DNA of 64,000 bases from Streptomyces cellostaticus (lineage in GTDB: Bacteria; Actinomycetota; Actinomycetes; Streptomycetales; Streptomycetaceae): NCBI RefSeq assembly GCF_023630175.1, contig NZ_JALLIN010000002.1:1-64000 (forward strand), in the 5' to 3' direction. Below the pieces are notes generated by a model, which saw nothing but the letters and a program-made list of their open reading frames with translations, was not told the origin of the DNA and did not search any database. Both the position numbers and the translations under genes were made by a program. This document shows, piece after piece, positions 1-10,296 of the stretch (positions within the stretch are counted from its first letter, which is position 1; every line of letters begins with the position of its first letter).

Positions 1-110
1 CCGGGCGTCGTGCCGACCGGCCGGGCCCACGTGCCCGCGATGAACGAGCCGGTGCCCGCCGCCGTGCGGACGGCTGCGAGCACGCCGCCCGCCGTGCTCT
101 CTCCGCCCAT
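1..110 (-). CDS. possible 5' fragment of a leftward gene running off the window
   Basis: An open leftward frame begins with ATG at 108-110 and stays open to the window edge (36 codons). Almost every third codon position is G or C, as in the real genes here, and that bias fades just upstream of the ATG. No convincing ribosome-binding site precedes it, and too little is visible to name a family. The opposite strand shares the same third positions, so strand choice is uncertain. The stretch between 111 and 367 shows nothing I can support. Confidence 0.3.
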   Translation of the reverse strand, partial: MGGESTAGGVLAAVRTAAGTGSFIAGTWARPVGTTP

Positions 111-367
111 CGGGGTCGATGCCCACGCGGATCGGTGTCCACGAACGTCGAACGTGGGGGCGCCCGGCGGCCGCCGCGCCTGCGGCTGCGCGCCCACGGC
201 GGCTGCGTCAGCGCGGGTGGAGCGGGCGCACTCGGCGGCCCCGGCTCCGCCGAGGCGACCGGGTGCGGTCGGGATGCCCGCGGCCGGTGCGGAAGCAGCG
301 GAGCGGGCCGGCGCGGGCGGACGGCGTCGGCGCGGCGCAGGGGGCCCAGGGGGCGCGGCGCGGCGGG

Positions 368-928
368 CTACGCCGGTGCGCCCAGCTCCGCCCACACGGT
401 CTTGCCGTCGCGTCCGGGCACGCGCAGGACGCCCCAGTCCAGGCAGAGCCGCTGCACGATGAACATGCCGTGGCCGCCGGGACGGCCGGCGCGGTGCGGA
501 GTGCGGGGGGCCGGCTGGCCGGTGCCCCGGTCGGAGACCTCCAGCCGGATCACCTTGTTGTCGCAGGCGAGCAGCAGCTCGTCCGGGCCCTCGGCGTGCA
601 GGCAGGCGTTGGTGACCAGCTCGGACACCACGAGCAGCACGTCCTCGGCGGCGGCACGCTGATCGGCGCCGGCCGCGGGCAGCCAGCCCCACGCGTACAG
701 CGCCTGGCGGGTGAAGTCACGGGCGAGCGGGACGACGCCGCTCTCGCCGTCCAGGCGCAGCGTACGTACCTGCCGCCCCCGCCCCGGGGGCGAGCCCTCG
801 GACGGCACGGACGGCGCGGCTGCCCCCGTGGGCGCGCCGAGCTCCGGCGCACCCCCTTCGGACGCCCCGGAAGCGCCGCTGGGCTCCGGGCCGCGGTCGC
901 CCGGCGAGTAAGGCCGGGTGGTGCTCAT
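368..928 (-). CDS. anti-sigma factor, RsbW-like serine-protein kinase (HATPase)
   Basis: The 186-residue protein has a low-complexity N-terminus of about 50 residues followed by a GHKL/HATPase domain. The N-box is SELVTNA (102-108), the G1 box is DRGTG (133-137) and the G2 box begins GGHG (151-154). Such proteins hold a SigB-type sigma factor inactive and phosphorylate a STAS antagonist. It lies downstream of the STAS gene in the same direction (gap about 280 bases) and both face away from the sigma gene, so the three probably form a partner-switching module. From memory the S. coelicolor equivalent is the SigI regulator (PrsI). A GAGGTGA site precedes the ATG. Confidence 0.85.
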   Translation of the reverse strand: MSTTRPYSPGDRGPEPSGASGASEGGAPELGAPTGAAAPSVPSEGSPPGRGRQVRTLRLDGESGVVPLARDFTRQALYAWGWLPAAGADQRAAAEDVLLVVSELVTNACLHAEGPDELLLACDNKVIRLEVSDRGTGQPAPRTPHRAGRPGGHGMFIVQRLCLDWGVLRVPGRDGKTVWAELGAPA

Positions 929-1211
929 CAGCGCTTCACCTCACCGATCCACCAGTTCACAGTTCAACATTCCGGCACCGGTCAGTGCCGGGCGGTCCGT
1001 ACACAGTCCGCCCACGACTCCTCCGTCGTCCGCCCTTCGCACGTACGTCACGCCCGGGCCGTTCATCGGTTCCCCGCCGGCTCGGCGCGCTCGCGATCGA
1101 CGGCTTTCAGGATGACTCCTGCCCGACGGATCCGGCGGAACACCCCCCGTTTGACCGCGACCGGTGCCCCGTACGGACACCGGTCGTCCGGGCGCGGCGG
1201 GAAGCACGGGT

Positions 1212-1589
1212 TCAGTCGGAGTCGCCGGCCAGCGCGGCCGCGACGGAGTCGTGGACGGTGAAGACCGCCTCGGCTCCGGTGATCTCGAACACGCGCGCCA
1301 CCACCGGGAGCATGCCCGCCAGGTGCACGCCGCCGCCGGCGGCCTCCGCCTTCAGCCGCGCCCCCAACAGCACGTTCAGCCCCGTGGAGTCGCAGAACTC
1401 AAGCCGCGAGCAGTCCACCACGAGCCGTGAGAACCCCTTGCCCAGAAGGTCGTCGAGCGGCTCGCGCAGAAGATCGGCGGTGTGGTGGTCCAGTTCACCC
1501 GCAGGTGTCACTACGGCGCTGGGACCCTCTTCCCGCACCTCCACCAGAAGCCGGCCCGACTGTGCGCTGCCGACCGTCCCGTGGTCCAT
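1212..1589 (-). CDS. STAS-domain anti-sigma factor antagonist (RsbV-like)
   Basis: This 125-residue protein is a single STAS domain. The phosphorylatable serine sits in the conserved context FCDSTGLNVL (Ser68). In this family the unphosphorylated form sequesters the HATPase anti-sigma factor and frees sigma; phosphorylation reverses this. I chose the ATG at 1587-1589 because a GGGAGAGAG site lies just upstream and the STAS fold starts shortly after; a longer open frame upstream lacks family similarity. It is divergent from the sigma gene and followed by the anti-sigma gene. From memory the S. coelicolor counterpart is ArsI of the SigI system. Confidence 0.85.
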   Translation of the reverse strand: MDHGTVGSAQSGRLLVEVREEGPSAVVTPAGELDHHTADLLREPLDDLLGKGFSRLVVDCSRLEFCDSTGLNVLLGARLKAEAAGGGVHLAGMLPVVARVFEITGAEAVFTVHDSVAAALAGDSD

Positions 1590-1838
1590 GCCGTCTCTCT
1601 CCCGAGGTCGTGGCTGCTGATGCCCTCGAACATTACGCCTTTCAATCGCACTTCGACACCCGAACAACCTCCCACAATCGGACATATCACAACAGAGCGC
1701 ACTTGCGACGTCATCGGTGATGCAGGTAGGGCTAGTAAGGACACACATCCCTACACGCCGGCTTCGGAGGCGCCGCACACCGCAAGTGCACGCTTTTTGG
1801 CTTCGGCAGCCATATGCCGAGAACGATGGAGGACACCC

Positions 1839-2732
1839 ATGTCACCCCGGCTCGACGAATCGCATACCCCGATCGCGACGTCGACACCCCTACCGGAACT
1901 GGATCATCCCATCAATCCCCTCGACGCGATCGAGGGACTCCCGGAGATCCCGCCCTTCGACGAGGTCGAACCGGTCGACGCCCGCGCGTTGTCCCGGACG
2001 CTGTTCGAGCGCCTCGAGTCGCTCGAGGAGGGGACGTCCGACTACGCGTACGTACGCAACACCCTCGTCGAGCTGAACCTCGCGCTGGTCAAGTTCGCCG
2101 CCTCCCGCTTCCGCTCCCGCAGCGAGCCGATGGAGGACATCATCCAGGTCGGCACCATCGGCCTGATCAAGGCGATCGACCGCTTCGAGCTGTCCCGCGG
2201 TGTGGAGTTCCCCACGTTCGCGATGCCGACCATCATCGGCGAGATCAAGCGCTTCTTCCGTGACACCTCGTGGTCCGTGCGGGTGCCGCGCCGGCTCCAG
2301 GAACTGCGGCTGGACCTCGCCAAGGCCGGGGACGAGCTGGCGCAGAAGCTGGACCGCGCCCCCACCGTGGCGGAGCTCGCCGAGCGGCTCGGCATCTCCA
2401 ACGACGAGGTCGTCGAGGGCATGGCCGCCTCCAACGCCTACACCGCCTCCTCCCTGGACGCCCAGCCGGAGGAGGACGACTCCGAGGGCGCGCTCGCGGA
2501 CCGCATCGGGTACGAGGACCACGGGCTCGAAGGCATCGAGTACGTCGAGTCGCTGAAGCCGCTGATCGCCGAACTCCCCTCCAGAGACCGGAAGATCCTT
2601 TCACTGCGCTTCGTCGCGGGTATGACCCAGTCGGAGATCGGCGAGGAACTGGGCATCTCCCAGATGCACGTCTCCCGGCTGCTGTCGCGGACGCTCGTGC
2701 GGCTGCGCAAGGGGCTGACCGTCGAGGAGTGA
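1839..2732 (+). CDS. sigI: RNA polymerase sigma factor, SigB/SigF family (SigI-like)
   Basis: The 297-residue protein has an acidic, proline-rich N-terminus of about 50 residues, then sigma region 2 (with EDIIQVGTIGLIKAIDRF), region 3 and region 4 with its C-terminal helix-turn-helix (SEIGEELGISQMHVSRLLSRT). The ATG has GGAGGA 6 bases upstream. It is the regulated partner of the two divergent genes. Streptomyces have about nine SigB-like sigma factors serving stress and development. The symbol rests on the locus arrangement (anti-sigma, antagonist, divergent sigma) matching my memory of S. coelicolor sigI, so it is tentative; the SigB-family assignment is firm. Confidence 0.9.
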   Translation: MSPRLDESHTPIATSTPLPELDHPINPLDAIEGLPEIPPFDEVEPVDARALSRTLFERLESLEEGTSDYAYVRNTLVELNLALVKFAASRFRSRSEPMEDIIQVGTIGLIKAIDRFELSRGVEFPTFAMPTIIGEIKRFFRDTSWSVRVPRRLQELRLDLAKAGDELAQKLDRAPTVAELAERLGISNDEVVEGMAASNAYTASSLDAQPEEDDSEGALADRIGYEDHGLEGIEYVESLKPLIAELPSRDRKILSLRFVAGMTQSEIGEELGISQMHVSRLLSRTLVRLRKGLTVEE

Positions 2733-2754
2733 TCCCTGTGGTGCCGCGCGCAAG

Positions 2755-2782
2755 GCGGCCCGGCCCGCGACGGCCGGGCCGC
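2755..2782 (+). terminator. probable terminator after the sigma factor gene
   Basis: An 11-base inverted repeat, GCGGCCCGGCC and GGCCGGGCCGC, has a 6-base loop and lies 23 bases after the sigma stop codon. There is no T-run. Confidence 0.55.
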
Positions 2783-3004
2783 TTCGCCGTTCCCGGGACG
2801 GACCACTCCGCCTGCCGGGTACCCGGCGCTCCACTCCCAAACCCGGCTCACCTGCCCGGAGCCTCGGGTCCGCGCACCGCTGCACGGTCTGAACCGTTAC
2901 CGGCGTTACCCGGGGAAACCTCTTTCCCGAACCGCGCCGCTCCACCACCATGAGCCCCCAAACCGGCTGGTACGCCGGAGAGTTCGGGGGACGGAGGGCA
3001 CGCG

Positions 3005-4558
3005 ATGGCTCAGGGCGGCGACGGGGCCGAGGCGGACACGGAACTCGCCGGGGCGCCGGACGCGCGGCTGACGGCGTTGCTGCGGGCGCCGTCCCCGACG
3101 GCCTTCCCGGCCCTCCGGGAACTGCGCCGCCGGCACCACCAGGCGGTCCTCGCCTACGCCCGGCTGTGCACCGCGGACGAGTCGGCGGCCGGCCGGCTGA
3201 CCGCGGAGACCTTCACCGCGGCGGCCCGCGAGACGGCCCGCGGCCACGAGCCGAACGTGCCCCTGCGCCACCAGCTCCTGCTGCTCACCGCCCGGTCCGC
3301 GGCCGCCTGGGCGGCCGACGAACGATCCGCGGGCGTCGACGCGGGCCTGCTGCCGGTGCTGGCCGCCGGCGGTCCCGACGGCCCGGCACCGCCGCTCCTC
3401 CCGGCGTTCCAGACGCTCCCGTCCCGCGCCCAGGGCCTGCTCTGGTACGGCGTTCTGGAAGCAGAACCCGTGGAGCGCACCGCCGCCTATCTCGGTCTGA
3501 GCCGCGTGGACGTGATCCATGACACGCCACGGGCGGTGCAGGCGCTGGCCCAGACCTGCCTGCGGCACCGCCTGGCCCGCTCGGACGACCCGCGCTGCGC
3601 CGACTTCCGGCGGCTGATCGAGGAGTCGGTACGGCCCGACGGCCCCCGCCGCAGCGCCGACCTGGAGGCACACCGGGCCCACTGCCCGCACTGCACGGCC
3701 GCCGTCGAGGAGCTGGCCGCGCTGCGGGACGCCCCGCGGCGGACCCTGGCGGAGGGCCTGCTGCCCTGGCACGGCTCGTCGTACCTCCGCGCGTCCGGCC
3801 CGGCGCCCGCGCCCGGCCCGCGTGTCGCGCTCCGGGACCGGCCGCCGGGCCGCCGCTACCTGCTGGCTTCCACGGCGCTGGGCGTGGCCCTGGCCCCGCT
3901 GCTGGTCTTCCTGCTCGCCCCGTCCGAGGCCGCCGACCGGCACGCGACGGCGGCGACGCCCGCTCCCCCGCCGGTGACGGTGACGGCGGCCGTCGCGCCG
4001 TCACCGTCCTCCACCCCGGCGCCCTCGCGCACCACCGGGTCGCCGTCACCGCCGCCGTCACCGTCGCCGTCGCCGAGCGGGACCGCGCACCGCCCGGCCA
4101 CCTCACCGCCACCGAGCCCCGGCGCCCCGCCCGCGTCCCCGGCGCCCGCGCCACCGGGCGGCGCCTTCGCCCAGGTGGTGAACCTGGCCACGGGCCGCTG
4201 CCTGGACATCCGGGACGGCGAGCTGTGGAAGGGCAACGATGTCGTCATGGCGCCCTGCGACTCCTCCGCCACCCAGCGCTGGCGGGTCGAAGCGGAGCCG
4301 GGCGTGCTGCGCTCCGCCGCCGACTCCGACTACTGCCTGGACAGCCGCGGCTCGACCGACCGGGGCGTGGGCATATGGGAGTGCGGCTCGGTCCGCGGAC
4401 GCAACGGCCGCAACCTCCGTTTCGAGGTGGACCCCGACGGCACGATCCGCCCGGCGATCGACACGGGCACGGCGGTGACCCCGTACGGCGGCGACGGGGT
4501 CGTGCTGCGGCCGCTGACCGGGGAGCCGGCGCAGCGGTGGCGGGCCGGGGCCGTCTGA
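3005..4558 (+). CDS. membrane protein: ECF-sigma-like N-terminus, zinc anti-sigma-like motif, TM helix, ricin-B lectin domain
   Basis: This 517-residue protein has four parts. Residues 20-190 resemble ECF sigma regions 2 and 4: a helical stretch with RRRHHQAVLAYARLC, then LPSRAQGLLWYGVLE followed by an HTH-like AAYLGLSRVDVI. Residues 223-230 hold His223-x3-Cys227-x2-Cys230, the zinc anti-sigma signature. One membrane helix spans about 284-304. A Pro/Ser/Thr linker (about 310-385) leads to a ricin-B lectin domain (about 386-515) with LATGRCLDI and QRW motifs. The expected topology puts the sigma-like part inside and the lectin outside. It follows the SigB-type gene in the same direction. ATG with ACGGAGGGC upstream. 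Whether the N-terminus binds RNA polymerase is unknown. Confidence 0.85.
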   Translation: MAQGGDGAEADTELAGAPDARLTALLRAPSPTAFPALRELRRRHHQAVLAYARLCTADESAAGRLTAETFTAAARETARGHEPNVPLRHQLLLLTARSAAAWAADERSAGVDAGLLPVLAAGGPDGPAPPLLPAFQTLPSRAQGLLWYGVLEAEPVERTAAYLGLSRVDVIHDTPRAVQALAQTCLRHRLARSDDPRCADFRRLIEESVRPDGPRRSADLEAHRAHCPHCTAAVEELAALRDAPRRTLAEGLLPWHGSSYLRASGPAPAPGPRVALRDRPPGRRYLLASTALGVALAPLLVFLLAPSEAADRHATAATPAPPPVTVTAAVAPSPSSTPAPSRTTGSPSPPPSPSPSPSGTAHRPATSPPPSPGAPPASPAPAPPGGAFAQVVNLATGRCLDIRDGELWKGNDVVMAPCDSSATQRWRVEAEPGVLRSAADSDYCLDSRGSTDRGVGIWECGSVRGRNGRNLRFEVDPDGTIRPAIDTGTAVTPYGGDGVVLRPLTGEPAQRWRAGAV

Positions 4559-4580
4559 CCGGCCGGCGCGGCCGCCCTGG

Positions 4581-5756
4581 TCAGATCTCGCGCACGCCGC
4601 GCCGCCAGACACCGGCGACCAGCGGTACGCCCGGCCGGTAGGCCAGGTGCACATGGCTCGGGGCGTCGAGCAGCAGCAGGTCGGCGCGGGCGCCCGGGGC
4701 GAGGCGGCCGATGTCCGTGCGGCGCAGGGCCGCCGCGCCGCCGGCCGTGGCCGACCAGACCGCCTCGTCCGGCGTCATCCCCATGTCCCGCACCGCGAGC
4801 GCGACGCAGAAGGGGACCGAGGAGGTGAACGACGAGCCCGGGTTGCAGTCCGTGGACAGGGCCACGGTGACGCCCGCGTCCAGCAGTCGCCGGGCGTCGG
4901 GCCATTCGGCGCGGGTGGAGAACTCGGCGCCGGGCAGCAGGGTGGCGACCGTGTCGCTGTGGGCGAGGGCGTCGACGTCCGCGTCGGTGAGGTGGGTGCA
5001 GTGGTCGGCGCTGGCCGCGTCCAGCTCGACGGCGAGCTGGACGCCGGGTCCGTAGGAGAGCTGGTTGGCGTGGATCCGGGGGTGCAGGCCCCTGTCCCGG
5101 CCGGCGGTGAGGATCGCGCGGGCCTGGTCGCCGTCGAAGGCGCCCTTCTCGCAGAAGACGTCGATCCACCGGGCGTGCGGGGCGCAGGCGTCCATCATCT
5201 CGCCGGTGACCAGGGCCACGTAGGCGGCCGGGTCGTCGGCGTGCTCGGGCGGGACGATGTGGGCGCCGAGGAACGTCACCTCGTCGGTGTGCCGGGCCGC
5301 GGCCCGCAGGGCGCGGGCCTCGTCCTCGACGGTGAGGCCGTAGCCCGACTTCGTCTCGAAGGTGGTGGTGCCCTGGCGGAGGGCCTCGGTGAGGTAGCGG
5401 GTGAGGTTCGCCTCCAGCTCCGCGTCGGTGGCGGCGCGGGTGGCCGCGACCGTGGTGCGGATGCCGCCCGCGGTGTAGGAGCGGCCGGACATCCGGGCGT
5501 TGAACTCCTGGGTGCGGTCACCGGCGAAGACCAGGTGGGAGTGGGAGTCCACGAAGCCCGGCAGCGCCGCCCGGCCGCCCGCGTCGACCCGGTTGTCAGT
5601 GGCGGGTGCTTTCCTGGATTCACCGGTCCACACGACGCGGTCGCCGTCGATGACGACGGCCGCGTCCTGGATCAGGCCGAGGGGGGATCCGTCACCGAGG
5701 GAGGGGTCATTGGTGACCAGCGCGGCGATGTTGGTGATGACGGTGCTGCTGCTCAT
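4581..5756 (-). CDS. hutI: imidazolonepropionase
   Basis: The enzyme opens the imidazolone ring of 4-imidazolone-5-propionate to N-formimino-L-glutamate, the third step of histidine catabolism. The 391-residue protein shows the amidohydrolase metal motif [10 protein letters not shown] near residue 70, a later metal-ligand segment (IHANQLSYG), the ADHCTHL segment and [11 protein letters not shown]. Length fits the family. The ATG (5754-5756) has a GGAGGACACC-type site upstream. It is the last gene of the leftward hut run, 38 bases after hutF, so it should be co-transcribed. Confidence 0.93.
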   Translation of the reverse strand: MSSSTVITNIAALVTNDPSLGDGSPLGLIQDAAVVIDGDRVVWTGESRKAPATDNRVDAGGRAALPGFVDSHSHLVFAGDRTQEFNARMSGRSYTAGGIRTTVAATRAATDAELEANLTRYLTEALRQGTTTFETKSGYGLTVEDEARALRAAARHTDEVTFLGAHIVPPEHADDPAAYVALVTGEMMDACAPHARWIDVFCEKGAFDGDQARAILTAGRDRGLHPRIHANQLSYGPGVQLAVELDAASADHCTHLTDADVDALAHSDTVATLLPGAEFSTRAEWPDARRLLDAGVTVALSTDCNPGSSFTSSVPFCVALAVRDMGMTPDEAVWSATAGGAAALRRTDIGRLAPGARADLLLLDAPSHVHLAYRPGVPLVAGVWRRGVREI

Positions 5757-5794
5757 GGTGTCCTCCGGGGTGGCCGGGTGGGGGTCGGCGGGGG

Positions 5795-7132
5795 TCAGCC
5801 CCGCAGGGTCGCGACGGCGTCCGCCAGTGCCGACGGCACGTCCGGCACGAGGGAGTGGACTCCGTCGCGCACGACATGGCGGCCGCCCACCACGGTGTGG
5901 CGTACGTCCGCGGCGGACGCGGCGAATACGGCCGTCTCGGCACCGAGCCGCGGTGGCGGCCCCGCTGTCCTGACGGAGTCCAGGGCGATCGTCGTGAGAT
6001 CGGCGAGCGCGCCCGTCTCCAGGCGGCCGGCTTCCTGCCAGCCCAGTGCCGCATGGCCGTCCGTCGAGGCCGCGCTCAGCAGTGCGGCGGCCGTCCAGTG
6101 GCCACGGGTGCGGGTGCGCAGCCGCTCGTTCAGCTCCATCGCGCGGGCCTCTTCGAACAGGTCGACGACCGCGTGGCTGTCGGAGCCGAGGGAGAGCGGC
6201 GAGCCCGCCCGCTGCAGGGCGACGGCCGGGCCGATGCCGTCCGCCAGGTCGCGTTCGGTGGTGGGGCACATGCAGGTGCCGGTGCGCGAGCCGCCGAGCA
6301 GCGCGATGTCCTCGTCGGTGAGGTGGGTGCTGTGCACACCGGTGGTGCGCGGCCCGAGGACACCGTGGTCGGCGAGCAGCCGGGTGGGGGTGCGGCCGTG
6401 CGCGGCCCGGCATGCCTCGTTCTCGGCGGTCTGCTCCGAAAGGTGCACGTGCAGCGGGGCCCGCCGTTCCTCAGCCCAGCGTGCCACGGTGGCCATCTGG
6501 TCCGCGGGCACGGCCCGTACGGAGTGGATCGCCGCACCGATCCGCGCGTGATCCCGTTCCTTGAGAACCGAACAGCGTTCGGCCCAGGCCTCCGCGCTGC
6601 CGTCGGAGAAGCGCAGTTGGTGGGCGCCCGGCGGCTCCCCGAAGCCGGCGGAGAGGTAGCAGGTGTCCAGCAGGGTGATGCGGATCCCGGCCTCGGCGGC
6701 GGCCGCGATCAGCGCCTCGCCCATCGCGTTGGGGTCGGCGTAGCGAGTGCCGCCGGGGGCGTGGTGCGCGTAGTGGAACTCGCCGACGCAGGTGATGCCG
6801 GCCAGCGCCATCTCGGCGTACACCGCGCGGGCGAGCGCGTGGTAGCTGTCCGGGGTCAGGCGGTCGGCGACGGCGTACATCACCTCGCGCCAGGTCCAGA
6901 AGGTGCCGCTGCCCACCTGGACCGTGCCGCGCAGGGCCCGGTGGAAGGCGTGCGAGTGGGCGTTCGCCAGACCGGGCAGGGTCAGGCCGCGCAGCGCCTC
7001 GGCCCCGGGTGGCGGGGTGGGCACGCCGGTGCGGACGGCGGTGATCCGGCCGTCCGCGGCCGCCACCACCACGCCCGGCTCGACCCGGGTGCCGAGCCAG
7101 GCGTGCTCCAGCCAGTAGGTCGCGTCGGTCAC
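5795..7132 (-). CDS. hutF: formimidoylglutamate deiminase
   Basis: HutF converts N-formimidoyl-L-glutamate to N-formyl-L-glutamate and ammonia, the alternative branch of histidine breakdown. The 445-residue amidohydrolase-superfamily protein carries [15 protein letters not shown] (metal-binding HxH) near residue 55, a central HLSEQTAEN segment and [13 protein letters not shown]. The GTG start at 7130-7132 overlaps the upstream stop as GTGA, indicating translational coupling. HutF makes formylglutamate, so a deformylase is needed to finish the pathway; the M20 gene directly upstream is the best local candidate. Confidence 0.92.
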   Translation of the reverse strand: MTDATYWLEHAWLGTRVEPGVVVAAADGRITAVRTGVPTPPPGAEALRGLTLPGLANAHSHAFHRALRGTVQVGSGTFWTWREVMYAVADRLTPDSYHALARAVYAEMALAGITCVGEFHYAHHAPGGTRYADPNAMGEALIAAAAEAGIRITLLDTCYLSAGFGEPPGAHQLRFSDGSAEAWAERCSVLKERDHARIGAAIHSVRAVPADQMATVARWAEERRAPLHVHLSEQTAENEACRAAHGRTPTRLLADHGVLGPRTTGVHSTHLTDEDIALLGGSRTGTCMCPTTERDLADGIGPAVALQRAGSPLSLGSDSHAVVDLFEEARAMELNERLRTRTRGHWTAAALLSAASTDGHAALGWQEAGRLETGALADLTTIALDSVRTAGPPPRLGAETAVFAASAADVRHTVVGGRHVVRDGVHSLVPDVPSALADAVATLRG

Positions 7133-8492
7133 GTGCAGGCCAGCCCTTCGAGTACGTCGGCGAGCGCGCGTACGCCGGCCAGGCAGTCGTCCTCGGCCGC
7201 GAACTCGGCCGGGGAGTGCGAGACACCGGTGGGGTTGCGCACGAACAGCATGGCGGTCGGGATGCGCCCCGAGAGGATTCCGGCGTCGTGTCCGGCGCCG
7301 GTCCCCAGGACGGGCACCACGAGGCCGGTGTCCTTGCCGAGGAGGCGGCCGAGTTCGTCGCGCAGCGCGTGGTCGAACTCGACCACCGGGGTGAAGGACT
7401 CCCGGACGACGTCGAGGTCGATGCCGTGGGCGTCGGCGTACTCGCCCGCGGCCCTCCGGATGCCGTCGACGACGGTGTCCAGGGTCGCCTGGTCGGCGGC
7501 GCGGGAGTCGAGCCAGCCGCGCACCAGGGAGGGGATGGCGTTGACGCCGTTCGGCTCCACGGAGATCTTGCCGAAGGTGGCGACGGCACCGGCGAGTTCC
7601 GCCTCGCGGCGGGCGGCGAGCACCGTCTGCGCGTACGACAGCATCGGGTCGCGCCGGTCCACCAGGCGGGTGGTGCCCGCGTGGTTGGCCTCGCCGCGGA
7701 AGTCGAAGCGCCAGCGGCCGTGCGGCCAGATGGCGCTGGCGACGCCGACCCGGTCGCCGGACAGGTCCAGGGCGCGGCCCTGTTCGACGTGGAGTTCCAC
7801 GAAGGCGCCGATCCGGGCGAGCCGTTCCGGGTCGGCCCCGATGGCCTCGGGGTCGTGGCCGGCGGCCTCCATGGCCCGGGGGAGGGTGACACCGTCCGCG
7901 TCGGTGAGGCGCCGGGCCTGCTCGGCGGTCAGGTGCCCGGCGGTGAGCCGGGAGCCGACGCAGGCGAGACCGAACCGGGCGCCCTCCTCGTCACCGAAGT
8001 TGACGATGGCGAGCGGCTTGGTGAACCGCGTTTTCCTGGCGCGCAGTTCGTCGAGCGCCGCGAAGGAGGACACGACGCCGAGCGGGCCGTCGAAGGCGCC
8101 CCCGTCCGGCACCGAGTCCAGGTGCGACCCGGTGACGACGGCGTCCCCGGCGGCCGGGTCGCCCAGCCAGGCCCACTGGTTGCCGTTCCGGTCCACCTCG
8201 TAGGCCAGTCCGCGCGCCCCGGCCTGCTCCTCGAACCAGGCCCGGCACTCCCTGTCGGCCCCGCTCCAGGCGTACCTCCGGTACCCACCGGAGCCGGGAT
8301 GCCGCCCGATGGGCAGCAGCTCCGCCCACATCTCCTGGAAGGAGGCGCCCGCAGGAGACCGCGGGCCGTCGTTCCGCGGGACGGCGGGGGTCCGCCCGGC
8401 CGGCCGGGGGCGGGCGGCCGCGGCCCGCCCCGCGGCCGGCGACGGCACCCCGGCCTCCGCCGGAGCGCCGCCGCCTTCGCCGCGCACCGGAC

Positions 8493-8496
<4 letters not shown>
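7129..8496 (-). CDS. M20-family amidohydrolase (allantoate amidohydrolase-like), possible N-formylglutamate deformylase
   Basis: The 455-residue protein belongs to the M20/allantoate amidohydrolase/N-carbamoyl-amino-acid hydrolase family. Metal-site motifs include [31 protein letters not shown] and RGEANHAG. The first 50 residues or so (Gly/Pro/Ala-rich) are not part of the fold, so the true start may be internal, although the GTG at 8494-8496 overlaps the hutU stop as GTGA. It is enclosed by hutU and hutF with coupled overlaps at both ends, so it very probably works in histidine catabolism. Databases would label it allantoate amidohydrolase; hydrolysis of N-formylglutamate is my inference from position. 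Confidence 0.85.
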
Positions 8497-10157
<1,661 letters not shown>

Positions 10158-10182
10158 CGTCTGCCTCCTGCTGTTACTACGC

Positions 10183-10209
10183 CTATTCACATCCTGACGT
10201 CGTGAATAG
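10183..10209. promoter_or_regulatory. candidate operator between hutU and the divergent decarboxylase gene
   Basis: A perfect 8-base inverted repeat, CTATTCAC and GTGAATAG, has an 11-base centre in the hutU/decarboxylase divergent region. A CTATTCA half-site recurs upstream of the RpiR regulator at 15705, which suggests that regulator as the ligand. This is a pattern call. Confidence 0.5.
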
Positions 10210-10296
10210 AACTAGTCAACACCTCCTCGCGTCCGCACCCGCGCGCCCCGGATGTTTGGCTGGAAGTACACGAAGGCCGACAGGAGGGGAGAGACC

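Noticed and set aside
941-1207. 88-residue minus-strand open frame between the STAS and anti-sigma genes
   Set aside because: G/C at third positions is only about 70 percent in its last part and no ribosome-binding site or family similarity is visible.
1590-1838. SigB-type promoter (GTTT / GGGTA) in the sigma/STAS divergent region
   Set aside because: Only loose matches; no pair with correct spacing that I trust.
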